Below, in pieces: positions 10,010-18,309 of a DNA stretch of 64,000 nucleotides. The notes beneath the pieces were generated by a model, which saw nothing but the letters and a program-made list of their open reading frames with translations, searched no databases and was not told the origin of the DNA. The stretch covers positions 62,001 through 126,000 of the forward strand of contig NZ_JBHULM010000007.1 in NCBI RefSeq assembly GCF_042684485.1, read 5' to 3'. The first letter of the stretch is position 1. The number at the start of each line of letters is the position of its first letter. The position numbers and the translations under genes are program-made. This DNA comes from Oceanihabitans gracilariae (GTDB taxonomy: Bacteria; Bacteroidota; Bacteroidia; Flavobacteriales; Flavobacteriaceae).

Positions 10010-10792
10010 TTATTTTTCTTGTTTTAAATAAGCATCAATAGCCTTAATTGTCTTCAGTCCTTCTTTGTGTAGTAACATTCGCACTTTATGATTCAGTAAA
10101 ATGTTGGCTTTTGTCAAGCCAAAATTATCGGAAATTATTTTTTTTTGGTCATCATTTAGGTTTATAATAGAATTATAAAGTTTATAAAATGATTTTTCAA
10201 ACGAGTTTTCTTTCCACCTTTCTGGCATCTCAAGGTCTGACCCAGAACCTGTTGCGAAAAGAGGAAAAATATTATCATTATATTTTAAGATGGAATTATT
10301 GTGTACGCTCTCTTCTTTTATTACTTCATCAAATAATCTGTAGTAATATTGAATACTATTTCTTAAAGAATCTGAAGTAATGAGTCCTGTTTTGCCAGAC
10401 GATTTCATGTCATCAAAAACTATATTTTTACCTTCAAACCAATGGATTCCAAAAGCATTACCTGACTTTGTGACTAATACAATAGGGTCTGTGGCTATTG
10501 AATCTGACTGCAAATAACGTCCCAAATAAGTATACGCATCTAATCGAATAGTATCCCCTTGAAAAAGCCTTTCTAGTTCTGCTAAGTCCTGCTTAATATC
10601 TAATTGTATTCTAGCAAGGTATTTCTTTTCATCGCCTTTGTCTTTTTTTATATCATTAAGATTATTTAATTGCAAGGCAATAAGAATACCAATTACAACA
10701 AGAATGACTTCTCCAATAGCATAAATGAAATAATTACTCAGTTTATTTTTAGTTAATAGTTTTTGTCTAATTTTTCTAAAGAATTTTATCAT
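10010..10792 (-). CDS. DUF6090 family membrane-anchored protein (paralogue 1)
   Basis: 260 residues. The family signature is at the N-terminus: MIKFFRKIRQKLL, a linker, YAIGEVILVVIGILIALQLN as one membrane helix (residues about 24-43), then a mostly helical soluble part. DUF6090 proteins are common in Flavobacteriia and have no known function. This copy starts straight after the segment CCAATG and has no leader frame, unlike three copies at 35804-40359. It is a single-gene cassette; the ends GTTGTG and CACAAC match over 6 bases only. Confidence 0.82.
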   Translation of the reverse strand: MIKFFRKIRQKLLTKNKLSNYFIYAIGEVILVVIGILIALQLNNLNDIKKDKGDEKKYLARIQLDIKQDLAELERLFQGDTIRLDAYTYLGRYLQSDSIATDPIVLVTKSGNAFGIHWFEGKNIVFDDMKSSGKTGLITSDSLRNSIQYYYRLFDEVIKEESVHNNSILKYNDNIFPLFATGSGSDLEMPERWKENSFEKSFYKLYNSIINLNDDQKKIISDNFGLTKANILLNHKVRMLLHKEGLKTIKAIDAYLKQEK

Positions 10793-10816
10793 TGGTTAGC
10801 GGTTTCTGATAATGAA

Positions 10817-10951
10817 GCACAACGGTTTTGTGTATGACTCGTTACGTGGTTTAAGTACTAAAGTTAGCAAATAAATCACAGATAGAAAGTCTGAGAGGAC
10901 TTTTGTAAGTAGGTTATAACCAGCAATGAATTATACACGTTATTGCCCACA
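10817..10951 (-). repeat. attC-like site s4, short form with ATT core
   Basis: GCACAAC (10817-10823) to ATTGCCCACA (10942-10951). The expected GTT reads ATT; the other nine bases pair with TGTGGGCAA at 11504-11512. The stop codon of the next gene lies inside the site. Confidence 0.7.
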
Positions 10952-11482
10952 GTTTTTTATTTCCAATTTTAATAATTCAGTATATGGATTTCCTTTTAAA
11001 CCTAATAGCTCAGCAAAAGCCGGTTCCGTTTTTAATCCGTCAGATTTTAATTCTTTTATTCTCTGTTTAAAGTCAATTCCTTTTTGGTTTAAAATCCTGT
11101 TTTCAATAATCATATGTCGATAAGCGTTTTGCTTTTCGGTTGGTATATTTTGTCCGAAAATCTCAAACAAAAAATTTTCGGTCTTAAATTCCGCAACAGT
11201 TGATTCAATTCCGTTTTGGTTTTTTGAATAAACTTTAAAATCTTCTTTTTTTGAAAACTCTTTTGTCAAACACTTTTTAAATTCAGAGTGATTTTCGCAT
11301 TCACAAATAATGTCTAAATCGCTTTCGGGTAAATCAATTTCGATTGGAATAGTTCCAGTCAGAATCGGATTATATTTTTCGAGTATTTCAAAAATTTTAT
11401 GACGTTTAATTTCGTTAAAAGCGAGTTTTTGTCTTTCGTTTCCGTATTTTAAATATTCTATATTTCTAAAATTTTCAATCAA
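10940..11482 (-). CDS. DUF4269 nucleotidyltransferase-like protein
   Basis: 180 residues. It resembles DUF4269 proteins, small members of the nucleotidyltransferase (pol beta-like) fold. The motif GTIPIEIDLPESDLDI (about residues 43-58) supplies the acidic pair expected for metal binding, although the usual GS start of that motif reads GT. Role unknown. The last codons and the TAA (…NCGQ stop) are formed by the core of site s4, so cassette exchange here would change the C-terminus. Cassette ends match over nine bases. Confidence 0.78.
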   Translation of the reverse strand: MIENFRNIEYLKYGNERQKLAFNEIKRHKIFEILEKYNPILTGTIPIEIDLPESDLDIICECENHSEFKKCLTKEFSKKEDFKVYSKNQNGIESTVAEFKTENFLFEIFGQNIPTEKQNAYRHMIIENRILNQKGIDFKQRIKELKSDGLKTEPAFAELLGLKGNPYTELLKLEIKNCGQ

Positions 11483-11503
11483 TTTCCGATTTTTTTTTCA
11501 AAT

Positions 11504-11647
11504 TGTGGGCAACTTATTTATATACATGTATAATCAACCTTTTATTTCTATAATATAATTTAGCAATTAATTACCGAATAAAAAATCTGATAGAATTTAT
11601 GTAAGTAGGCTAGTACTAGCAATGGATTATATACGTTGTTGTAACAC
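11504..11647 (-). repeat. attC-like site s5, shortened long form
   Basis: TGTGGGCAAC (11504-11513) to GTTGTAACAC (11638-11647). It begins like the long insert (TTATTTATATACATGTATAA) but jumps after about 50 bases straight to the ATTTAGCAATTAATTACCGA inner part, as if the insert had been lost internally. Site s8 has the same join. Confidence 0.72.
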
Positions 11648-11652
11648 GTTTT

Positions 11653-12642
11653 TTATTTAGATAATTGCTTTTCAAGTTCTCCTTTTTCGTAAGCTTTATA
11701 GAACTTTTTTGTTTTTGAATTCATAGGAACATTATTTTCTTTTTTTCCAATAAATTCCAACAAGATTTTGGTTCCACCAAGTTGAATTTCTTTTACATCT
11801 GCTTGTTCACTATATTTTTGTCCGTCTTTAGGCTTGCATTCCAAAATTCGGTTATGATTTATCTTTTGGTCTAATCCGTAATTTATCATTGCGACAGCAT
11901 AAAGAAACTGTTGTTTATTTTCATTAGTTAAAGCGTTGTAGAATTTCCCAAATGTTGGTATTCCCATTCCAATGTCTTTATTCATCCAAAATCCTACAAT
12001 TTGAGCTGCTGATTTAAATTCAGTTCCATTCGGATAAATAGGATTTGAAAAGATGTACTGACTTGCATCGAAAATCAGATTTTCGTAGTCTTCGTATTCT
12101 GGGTTTTCATCTTCTTTCATTTTTGCCAAAGACACAGAAAAAAGTTCGTTAGATGAAGAAGGAAATGTGAATGAAGTCCAAAGTCTTGATTTTACAACTT
12201 TGTCATTAAACTTTCCAGGTCTAAATTCGATAGAATTAATTGCATCTTTTATGATTTTGTTTGTCGGTCCTGACTTTGGATATGAACTAACCGTTACGTC
12301 TGTAACTTTCGAGTCTTCAGTAATTGTTAAATAAACATAAACATTGCCTTTAAATTCTATTCCTGATGTTAGGTTGGGATAAATGAAGTTTCTTAAATTT
12401 TGTTCAGAACAAGCGATTTGTTCCTTTTCTGAAAGTCCAGAATTACAGTCATTTTCAAATGGTAATTCGGTTAAAACAGCATAATGATAAATTCCTTCTT
12501 TTTCTTGTTTAAATGGCTTTACTTTATATCCTCTTTCAGCCGTTTTGTCGGCATCTAAAAAATGCCCTTTCGGTATTTGTCCAATTCCAATGAATGGAAT
12601 TAGAAGTAAAAAAGTCAGAATGTTTAATTTGTTTTTCTTCAT
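11653..12642 (-). CDS. Secreted protein with TonB-C-like domain
   Basis: About 329 residues from the start at 12642, where a signal peptide begins (MKKNKLNILTFLLLIPFIGI). The frame stays open a further 21 codons upstream, but those lie across the core of site s6 and are repeat DNA. Residues about 60-150 (NLRNFIYPNLTSG, GNVYVYLTITEDSKVTDV, FRPGKFNDKVV) look like the C-terminal domain of TonB-type energy transducers, often found alone in Bacteroidota periplasmic proteins. The rest is unassigned. Single-gene cassette with ends GTTGTAACAC and GTGTTACAA(T). Confidence 0.75.
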   Translation of the reverse strand: MKKNKLNILTFLLLIPFIGIGQIPKGHFLDADKTAERGYKVKPFKQEKEGIYHYAVLTELPFENDCNSGLSEKEQIACSEQNLRNFIYPNLTSGIEFKGNVYVYLTITEDSKVTDVTVSSYPKSGPTNKIIKDAINSIEFRPGKFNDKVVKSRLWTSFTFPSSSNELFSVSLAKMKEDENPEYEDYENLIFDASQYIFSNPIYPNGTEFKSAAQIVGFWMNKDIGMGIPTFGKFYNALTNENKQQFLYAVAMINYGLDQKINHNRILECKPKDGQKYSEQADVKEIQLGGTKILLEFIGKKENNVPMNSKTKKFYKAYEKGELEKQLSK

Positions 12643-12661
12643 TTTGTTGATTTGGTCAAAT

Positions 12662-12798
12662 GTGTTACAATGGTTTTGTGTATGACTCGTTGCGTGGTTA
12701 AGCAACTAAGTTAACAAATAACAACCGAATAGAAAATCCGCAAAGATTTTCGTAAGTAAGCGAGAACCAAGTAATAAATTATATACAGTGTTAGGCAC
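12662..12798 (-). repeat. attC-like site s6, short form with AAT core
   Basis: GTGTTACAAT (12662-12671) to GTTAGGCAC (12790-12798). AAC has become AAT; the inner hairpin is GAAAATCC/GATTTTC. Confidence 0.72.
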
Positions 12799-12808
12799 TG
12801 GCAATTTT

Positions 12809-13387
12809 TTAGTTCAAATTTTCTAAAAAGTCAATTAATGGTAAAATTATTTTATTATTTTCTTTTTTTCTTTTTTCTATTGAATAATACATTATGCATA
12901 TCATTAAAACAGTGAAAACAAGATGAATAATTATCCTTACAGTTATTGATATATTGAATTTTTGTAAAATAGCAATGTAGCCTATATTTATTCCTAAAAC
13001 TAATAAAAATGTATAGAACCACATATATCTTGATGTAGTTAACATTCGTTGCTTTAGTTTATGAATAATGTTTTTTATATATTTTTTATTATTTAATTTA
13101 GCATCATTACTTATTAAGCTATACTTACTTCTATAAGATTGTATTAGTATCATTATCATACCAAAACTAATTATGATGATAGATATTAAATAATATATAT
13201 TTGAGAGTATAGGAAGTAATGTTGCTAAAACTATTATCGTAACTGGAACAGCAGCGAGTAAAATGATTCTTTCTAATTTTCCTTTTTTTTCAATTTTGTT
13301 TAAATGAGTAATCAACTTATTTAAATCTAAAGGTGTTGACTTTTCTTCTTTCCAAAGGTTTTGCCAATTTGTAATGTCTTTCTCCAT
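12809..13387 (-). CDS. Small membrane protein paired with an ECF sigma factor
   Basis: 192 residues: a cytoplasmic N-terminal part of about 40 residues (WQNLWKEEKSTPLDLNKLI), then four hydrophobic helices in two pairs (about 42-85 and 118-170) separated by a basic loop. It starts two bases after the sigma factor gene ends, so the two are translationally linked. Membrane proteins in this position are often anti-sigma factors or sensors, but I see no zinc-binding ZAS motif, so that role is an inference only. Confidence 0.72.
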   Translation of the reverse strand: MEKDITNWQNLWKEEKSTPLDLNKLITHLNKIEKKGKLERIILLAAVPVTIIVLATLLPILSNIYYLISIIIISFGMIMILIQSYRSKYSLISNDAKLNNKKYIKNIIHKLKQRMLTTSRYMWFYTFLLVLGINIGYIAILQKFNISITVRIIIHLVFTVLMICIMYYSIEKRKKENNKIILPLIDFLENLN

Positions 13388-13389
13388 AA

Positions 13390-13884
13390 TTATTTGAGTT
13401 TTTTACTCAATGTTTTTTTAATTCTATTTATTCTAACTCCAACATTCGAAGTTTTTAATCCAGTTATATTGGAAATCTCGTCATAACTACAATTCTCTAA
13501 CAATAATCCTATAATTATTCGATCTATTTCTTTAAGTGATGAAATGGCTTTATAGAGTTTTTTTACTTCTTGTTCTTTATCAGTTGAGTTCAAATTCTCA
13601 ATTTCGTAGTGAGGTATATTGGGTTGATAATCTATCTCTTTTTTGTTTAATTTGGTTTTTCGATTCAGAGTTAAGAGTGCTGTGTTTGTTGTGATTCGGT
13701 AAATCCAAGTATCTATACTACTCTCATTTCTAAATGTGTTTAAATTATTCCAAACTTTTATAAGAATTTCTTGAAATAAATCATCAGCATCCGTTTTATT
13801 TCCCATAAACCCTAAACAAAGCCTATGAATTTTATCCTTTGATTGCTCATAGACTTTTTTAAATTTTTGTTCTTTATTCTTCAT
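13390..13884 (-). CDS. ECF RNA polymerase sigma factor (sigma-70 family)
   Basis: 164 residues. Region 2 (residues about 10-80) includes DADDLFQEILIKVWNNLNTF and the WIYRITTNTAL segment that binds the -10 element. Region 4 (about 110-160) has the helix-turn-helix CSYDEISNITGLKTSNVGVR. It is the middle gene of a three-gene cassette: hydrolase, sigma factor, membrane protein. Its start overlaps the hydrolase end by 11 bases. An ECF sigma factor inside a cassette could bring its own regulation along. Family call is firm; target promoters unknown. Confidence 0.9.
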   Translation of the reverse strand: MKNKEQKFKKVYEQSKDKIHRLCLGFMGNKTDADDLFQEILIKVWNNLNTFRNESSIDTWIYRITTNTALLTLNRKTKLNKKEIDYQPNIPHYEIENLNSTDKEQEVKKLYKAISSLKEIDRIIIGLLLENCSYDEISNITGLKTSNVGVRINRIKKTLSKKLK

Positions 13885-14749
13885 AATTTATAAATGCCTC
13901 AACCGAATTAATAAACCATTTAGGTTCGTCCCACATAACAAAGTGCTTTGCTGTTTCCGCAACTTTGATTTGACAATTTTCTGCTTTCAAAAATTGATTT
14001 TTATAGTTTGCTTGAACTATTTCTTTTGTTATTCCGTAATCTTTTGCTCCATACCAACTTCCAAATACAAGGATAGGTATTTTTACTTTTTCAATATCAT
14101 TTCTTAAATCTGTTGTCATAAGTTCATAAATTGCTTGTGCCATTGTATTTCTGTCTGATTGTATAGACCATTTAGTCGCTAACTGAATATTTGTGGAATC
14201 AGTTATCATAGTTGGCATCGTCATTTTTTGTTGTTGAATAAATAGACTGTCAGAAGTTGATAGCATTATTTCTTTCATCATTTTTGCTTGTGGCAGAATA
14301 TTTTCTTTTGTTGCATTTGGGTTATAAGCCGAAGACATAAAAGGATATGAGTCAACAATTATAATCTTTTTCAATAATTTAGTTTGAGAACTTGCAATTG
14401 AAAGTGATAAAAAACCACCCAAACTATGTCCAATTAATATTGGTTTTTCATTGAGTTCATCCTGAACATACTTGATGATTTCTTTTTCAATAATTGGTAA
14501 GTAACCTTTTTCGAGTGAAATTGCACTTTGATTAGCAAATCCTGCTAAAGTCAAAATATGACATTCAAAATTGTTCTCTAATGTATCTGTTGTTTCTTCC
14601 CATACTTTACCAGAAGATGCTAATCCTGGAATTAAAATTATCGGTTTCCCTTGCCCTTTAATTTCGATATTGAAAGAATATTTTTCAGATTGAGAGTAAG
14701 TTGCTATTTGATAAAAAAAGATGACTAATAGAATTGCTAATTTTTTCAT
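13874..14749 (-). CDS. Exported alpha/beta hydrolase
   Basis: 291 residues: signal peptide MKKLAILLVIFFYQIATYSQ, then an alpha/beta-hydrolase fold. The HGG-like oxyanion strand is IILIPGLASSG (about 38-48), the nucleophile elbow is GHSLGG (Ser near residue 109), the acid is in the SWYGAKDYG region or just before, and the histidine is in ETAKHFVMWDEP (about 268). Esterase- or peptidase-like; the substrate is unknown. First gene of a three-gene cassette whose ends GTTAGGCAC and GTGCCTAAC pair over nine bases. Confidence 0.85.
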   Translation of the reverse strand: MKKLAILLVIFFYQIATYSQSEKYSFNIEIKGQGKPIILIPGLASSGKVWEETTDTLENNFECHILTLAGFANQSAISLEKGYLPIIEKEIIKYVQDELNEKPILIGHSLGGFLSLSIASSQTKLLKKIIIVDSYPFMSSAYNPNATKENILPQAKMMKEIMLSTSDSLFIQQQKMTMPTMITDSTNIQLATKWSIQSDRNTMAQAIYELMTTDLRNDIEKVKIPILVFGSWYGAKDYGITKEIVQANYKNQFLKAENCQIKVAETAKHFVMWDEPKWFINSVEAFINYEE

Positions 14750-14857
14750 TGTAAATGTTTTTATGATTTACTCTTTAGATTAGCAAAAGGTATTTTTATT
14801 ACACTTTTTTAATTATTTTTTTTATTTATGTCGATTTTTAGGCTTTCGTGAGTGCTT

Positions 14858-15267
14858 GTGCCTAACTTATTTATATACATGTATAATCAACCATTTATTT
14901 CTATTATAGGTTCTATAAAAGTGGGTTATACTAATACTGCTATTAATTGCATGGATTTAAAAAGTATAAAGGTTTTAGTAAGTCGATTAATTAATAGCGC
15001 AACTAATATAAGAAAATTCTGTATTTTACATAAAGCGGGAAACTAAAAAAATAGAAGTTGGGTTGCTTTTTATTTTAATGGTTATTAAATAATATACCTA
15101 GTTGAAAATAGGGTGTAGTTTTGTCGTGTAGTGTGTAGTAGCTAGAAGTGTAGGGAGTTGCTTTTTTGAAAACGTAATTTTTTAATATTTACATTTAAGT
15201 TTATTTTGCTTAAGAAACATTCTATTTTACTGAATTAGCAATTTTTTATATGCCTTGTTTGGCATTT
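14858..15267 (-). repeat. attC-like site s7, long form
   Basis: GTGCCTAAC (14858-14866) to GTTTGGCATTT (15257-15267). The long insert is at 14867-15140. The inner part between 15140 and 15240 is divergent and lacks the usual GAAAATCC hairpin, keeping only GAATTAGCAATTTTTTATAT. The whole 556-base gap 14750-15306 is repeat DNA plus a short upstream region. Confidence 0.65.
14867..15140. repeat. Long attC insert, copy b
   Basis: Second copy of the long insert, with TTATTTATATACATGTATAA at its start and AAGTCGATTAATTAATAGCG inside. A 64-codon open frame across it is not kept in the other copies. Confidence 0.7.
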
Positions 15268-15306
15268 GTGCTTTATTTTATATTATGCAACCCACTTAAT
15301 CCTTGA

Positions 15307-15954
15307 TCATAATATCTCCATTAAATCTAAAGGATTTTTTAATAAATATTTTGCTCCATTTGAAGTCAATTCTTCTTTTGGTCTATATCCCCATAATACA
15401 CCTACTGCAAACATATTTGCATTATTTGCAGTTTGCATATCAATACCAGTATCTCCTATGTACATTATTTCTTCTGGTTTTATACCTAAGGTTTTACTTA
15501 TTTCTACTGCTGTAAATGGATTTGGTTTTTTATGTGCTTCCATACTTAAACCAATTACAGGATCAAAATAGTTAGGGAATAAAGTGGATGTTATTTTCTT
15601 AGTAAGTGCATCAGCCTTATTTGATAATACACTTAGTTTAATATCGCGTGACTTTAAGTTGTCTAGTAATTCGATAATTCCATCATATGGTTTTGTTTTA
15701 TGCGTACAATTATCACGATATACTTCAATCATTGAATGGAAACAACTATCTATTTGTTTTTCATTATTATGAGTCAATGGAAGTGATTTACTTACAAGAC
15801 TTCTTATTCCGCTACCAATAAAACTTTGATGTTCGTCATAACTATGAGTAGGGTAATTATTGTTTTTAAGGACAATATTCATAGAATCTGCAATGTCTTG
15901 AAGTGAATTCACTAGTGTACCATCTAAATCAAAAATAACTGCTTTAAACTTCAT
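15307..15954 (-). CDS. HAD-family phosphatase (phosphoglycolate phosphatase-like)
   Basis: 215 residues, full length for this subfamily of small HAD hydrolases. Motif I is FDLDGTLVNS (nucleophile Asp near residue 9), motif II SNKAD (Ser near 117), motif III with the lysine in HKKPNPF, and motif IV GDTGIDMQTA (about 168-177). These give phosphatase activity on small phosphorylated metabolites; Gph-like phosphoglycolate hydrolysis is the common guess. Single-gene cassette with imperfect ends (GTTTGGCATTT against AAATGACCAAC). Confidence 0.87.
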   Translation of the reverse strand: MKFKAVIFDLDGTLVNSLQDIADSMNIVLKNNNYPTHSYDEHQSFIGSGIRSLVSKSLPLTHNNEKQIDSCFHSMIEVYRDNCTHKTKPYDGIIELLDNLKSRDIKLSVLSNKADALTKKITSTLFPNYFDPVIGLSMEAHKKPNPFTAVEISKTLGIKPEEIMYIGDTGIDMQTANNANMFAVGVLWGYRPKEELTSNGAKYLLKNPLDLMEIL

Positions 15955-16012
15955 ATTTTTATTTTTTTGTATTCCTCTAAATTACAAACTTTCTGATTGT
16001 GGTTTTTGCAAA

Positions 16013-16153
16013 ATGACCAACTTATTTATATACGTGTATAATCAACTCTTTATTTCTATAATATAATTTAGCAACTAATTACCGAATAGAAAATCTGTGA
16101 AGATTTTTGCAAGTAGGCTAGGACTAGGAATTAATTATATATGGTGTTAGCCA
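16013..16153 (-). repeat. attC-like site s8, shortened long form
   Basis: ATGACCAAC (16013-16021) to GTTAGCCA (16146-16153). It begins like the long insert and joins the inner part ATTTAGCAACTAATTACCGA after about 50 bases, as in s5. Confidence 0.72.
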
Positions 16154-16156
16154 CAG

Positions 16157-16924
16157 TTATTTTTCGTATTCGTAATGGATTGTATTTTGTAATTCTTTGG
16201 TCTCGTAGTCTTTTATAATTTCTTTTTCTAATAAGCCATTTTCACAATAATAATATTCAGTTTCATCCATAAATTGAGCTTCACCAACAATCTTAATTTT
16301 ACCCAAAATAGTTTTCTTGTATTCTAGATGTGGAAATTCAATTAATTTAAATAGTCTTTGATCCTTGTATTCGTAAAGTGTTTTCTTTACACTTCCTTCA
16401 TATTTAAAGTATAAGCATTCGGTTAGAAATCCATTCTTATTAAATGTATATTTTACTTTGTCAGGTTCATCAAGATGTGTAATTAAATTTACGGACTTTG
16501 TTTTATTCCATTCGTGTTTTATTCGATATGCTTCTTCATCATCATATGTATATCGTTCAAAGGATAAATCATCTCCCAAGTATTCAAACTCACCAGTATA
16601 AATTTTCACTTCTTTTTCATTTTCGATATTTATAAGAACTTCTCTTATTTTTTTCTCATTTGAATAAGTGAGTTTTTTAATTGAATCAAATTTCGCCTCA
16701 TTTATTGTATCTTCAAATAGATAAAATTTAACAACAAAATTATCATCCGAATGTTCATATTCGGAAATTATACCATTTCTATAATCAATAATTTTAGAAA
16801 CTTTATAGTCTTTATAAAAGTATTCTTTTCTAATATCTTTTTGCTTCTCTGATTTTGTGAAAATCGTTAATTTATTAAAATCAAGAGGTGCTTTTAGAGG
16901 GTCAAAATGTCCTTTGAATATCAT
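16157..16924 (-). CDS. Hypothetical cytoplasmic protein
   Basis: 255 residues with no signal peptide or membrane helix. Rich in Tyr, Glu and Lys, with short strand repeats such as YEHSDDNFVVKFY, YTFNKNGFLTECLY and TEYYYCENGLLEKEI, which recall the YD/MORN-like beta repeats of bacterial YwqK-type proteins; this is only a resemblance. Function unknown. Single-gene cassette, with ends matching over six bases (GTTAGC/GCTAAC). Confidence 0.7.
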   Translation of the reverse strand: MIFKGHFDPLKAPLDFNKLTIFTKSEKQKDIRKEYFYKDYKVSKIIDYRNGIISEYEHSDDNFVVKFYLFEDTINEAKFDSIKKLTYSNEKKIREVLINIENEKEVKIYTGEFEYLGDDLSFERYTYDDEEAYRIKHEWNKTKSVNLITHLDEPDKVKYTFNKNGFLTECLYFKYEGSVKKTLYEYKDQRLFKLIEFPHLEYKKTILGKIKIVGEAQFMDETEYYYCENGLLEKEIIKDYETKELQNTIHYEYEK

Positions 16925-16939
16925 TCGTTATTAATTTTA

Positions 16940-17072
16940 GCTAACGTGTTTGTATATGGTTTGTTGTGTGGTTTAGCACCTAATTTAGCAAATAAAAACC
17001 GAATAGAAAATCTGTGAAGATTTTTGCAAGTAGGCTAGGACTAGGAATAAATTATATATGGTGTTAGCATAC
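16940..17072 (-). repeat. attC-like site s9, short form
   Basis: GCTAAC (16940-16945) to GTTAGCATAC (17063-17072). A textbook copy of the short form: AACGTGTTTGTATATGG at one end and AATTATATATGGTGTT at the other. These ends pair with G-T wobbles on the + strand. Confidence 0.78.
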
Positions 17073-17076
17073 GTTT

Positions 17077-17508
17077 TTATTCTTCATTTCGCTTTTTTGT
17101 CCATTCATTAAATTCGCTAAAGTCACGAATGTTTGGTATCCATTTTGGTTCAATTTCTTTAACAGATTTTTCGAATACATTTCCTGTTCCATATAATTGA
17201 TATATTCTTTGAGTCTGCCAAAAAAAATAATCTTGTACACCTATTTTTCTTTCAAAAACTTCTCTTGCTGTCTCATAAAATATTTTTGTCCAAAATTTTT
17301 TCTCATTAAGTTCGGGAAAATCAGTTTCTATATCAAGACTCATTCCTGGCCAATAATTTTCAACATTATTTTCCATTTTTTCTACATATTCCATTTCAGA
17401 TTCGGTTGCCATTTTTCGGGCAACTTTACTTGCGAAAGTTATTGTATTCCTAAATTGACTATTATTAAAAACAATTTCGTGTTCCTTAAAATATATAAAT
17501 CCTGCCAT
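17077..17508 (-). CDS. Hypothetical cytoplasmic protein
   Basis: 143 residues, no signal peptide, rich in Phe, Trp, Glu and Lys (for example KKFWTKIFYETAREVFERKI), probably alpha-helical. I recognise no family. It is the cleanest single-gene cassette in the window: the flanking words GTTAGCATAC and GTATGCTAAC are perfect 10-base reverse complements, and only 4 and 52 bases separate them from the stop and start codons. Confidence 0.7.
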   Translation of the reverse strand: MAGFIYFKEHEIVFNNSQFRNTITFASKVARKMATESEMEYVEKMENNVENYWPGMSLDIETDFPELNEKKFWTKIFYETAREVFERKIGVQDYFFWQTQRIYQLYGTGNVFEKSVKEIEPKWIPNIRDFSEFNEWTKKRNEE

Positions 17509-17560
17509 TCAAGTTTTTTAGCTATTCAAAATTTTCTTGTTATTACTATTCGTTCTTAAT

Positions 17561-17669
17561 GTATGCTAACGTGTTTGTGTATGGTTATTTGTATGGTTAG
17601 GCAACTAAGTTAGCAAACATTCACAAGTAGGGAAGAACCTAGCAATAAAATATTTGCATTGTTACCAGC
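17561..17669 (-). repeat. attC-like site s10, short form without the apical hairpin
   Basis: GTATGCTAAC (17561-17570) to GTTACCAGC (17661-17669), only 109 bases. The AAATAAAAACCGAATAGAAAATC block is missing, so the apical stem is gone while both ends are kept. Confidence 0.72.
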
Positions 17670-17677
17670 AGTTATTT

Positions 17678-18160
17678 TTATGTTGATTGGTCAGTCCAAG
17701 TTATTAATTTCCATTTTCCATTGATTTTCTTAAACTCATATTCAATTGCTATTCCGTTTTCAATTCCGTTAATTTCGATTAGAGCATTTTCATTTTCGAT
17801 AATTATAGTCTGTTCATATTCTCTAAAATCTTCTTTTTCAGACGTCTTATTTACAGAGATTTTTTTTAGGACATATTCACTCTGATTTACTATTCGTTCG
17901 TTCAACTCAAATTCAACTTTTTGGAAATCCTTTATTTTAATTGGAAAATCAACTCTACTGATTTGAAAAGTAGAATCTTTATTAAAAAAATTAAGAAAAA
18001 GTTTAAATTCAGAATCGATATTTTCAGGAATAATTATTTCAGTTTTATTATTTAATTCAGATTTTGATTTATCAGTAATAATTACCGCTTGAGTATCTTT
18101 TTTATTTTGTTTACAAGCTGAAATAAGAATCAATAATATTAATAGAATGCGAATTTTCAT
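17678..18160 (-). CDS. Hypothetical lipoprotein
   Basis: 160 residues. A lipoprotein signal with lipobox ISAC (Cys16) leads into a polar linker, then a mixed alpha/beta domain ending KINGKWKLITWTDQST, a pattern like NTF2-like or DUF4348-type periplasmic proteins; I do not assign a family. It should be anchored to the periplasmic or outer membrane face. Single-gene cassette; ends GTTACC/GGTAAC match over six bases. Confidence 0.75.
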   Translation of the reverse strand: MKIRILLILLILISACKQNKKDTQAVIITDKSKSELNNKTEIIIPENIDSEFKLFLNFFNKDSTFQISRVDFPIKIKDFQKVEFELNERIVNQSEYVLKKISVNKTSEKEDFREYEQTIIIENENALIEINGIENGIAIEYEFKKINGKWKLITWTDQST

Positions 18161-18167
18161 AATTGTA

Positions 18168-18300
18168 GGTAACGGTTTTGTATATGATACGTTGCGTGTG
18201 TAAGCACCTAATTTAGCAAATAAAAACCGAATAGAAAATCTGTGAAGATTTTGGCAAGTAGGCTAGGACTAGGAATAAATTATACAAGGTATTACCAACT
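18168..18300 (-). repeat. attC-like site s11, short form with ATT core
   Basis: GGTAAC (18168-18173) to ATTACCAACT (18291-18300). The GTT-side word has no partner on the far side of the next gene block (TTGCAAAC at 19617-19624). Confidence 0.65.
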
Positions 18301-18309
18301 GGCTTTGTT

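Noticed and set aside
14852..15046. 64-codon frame in the long insert
   Set aside because: Not open in the other copies of the same insert.
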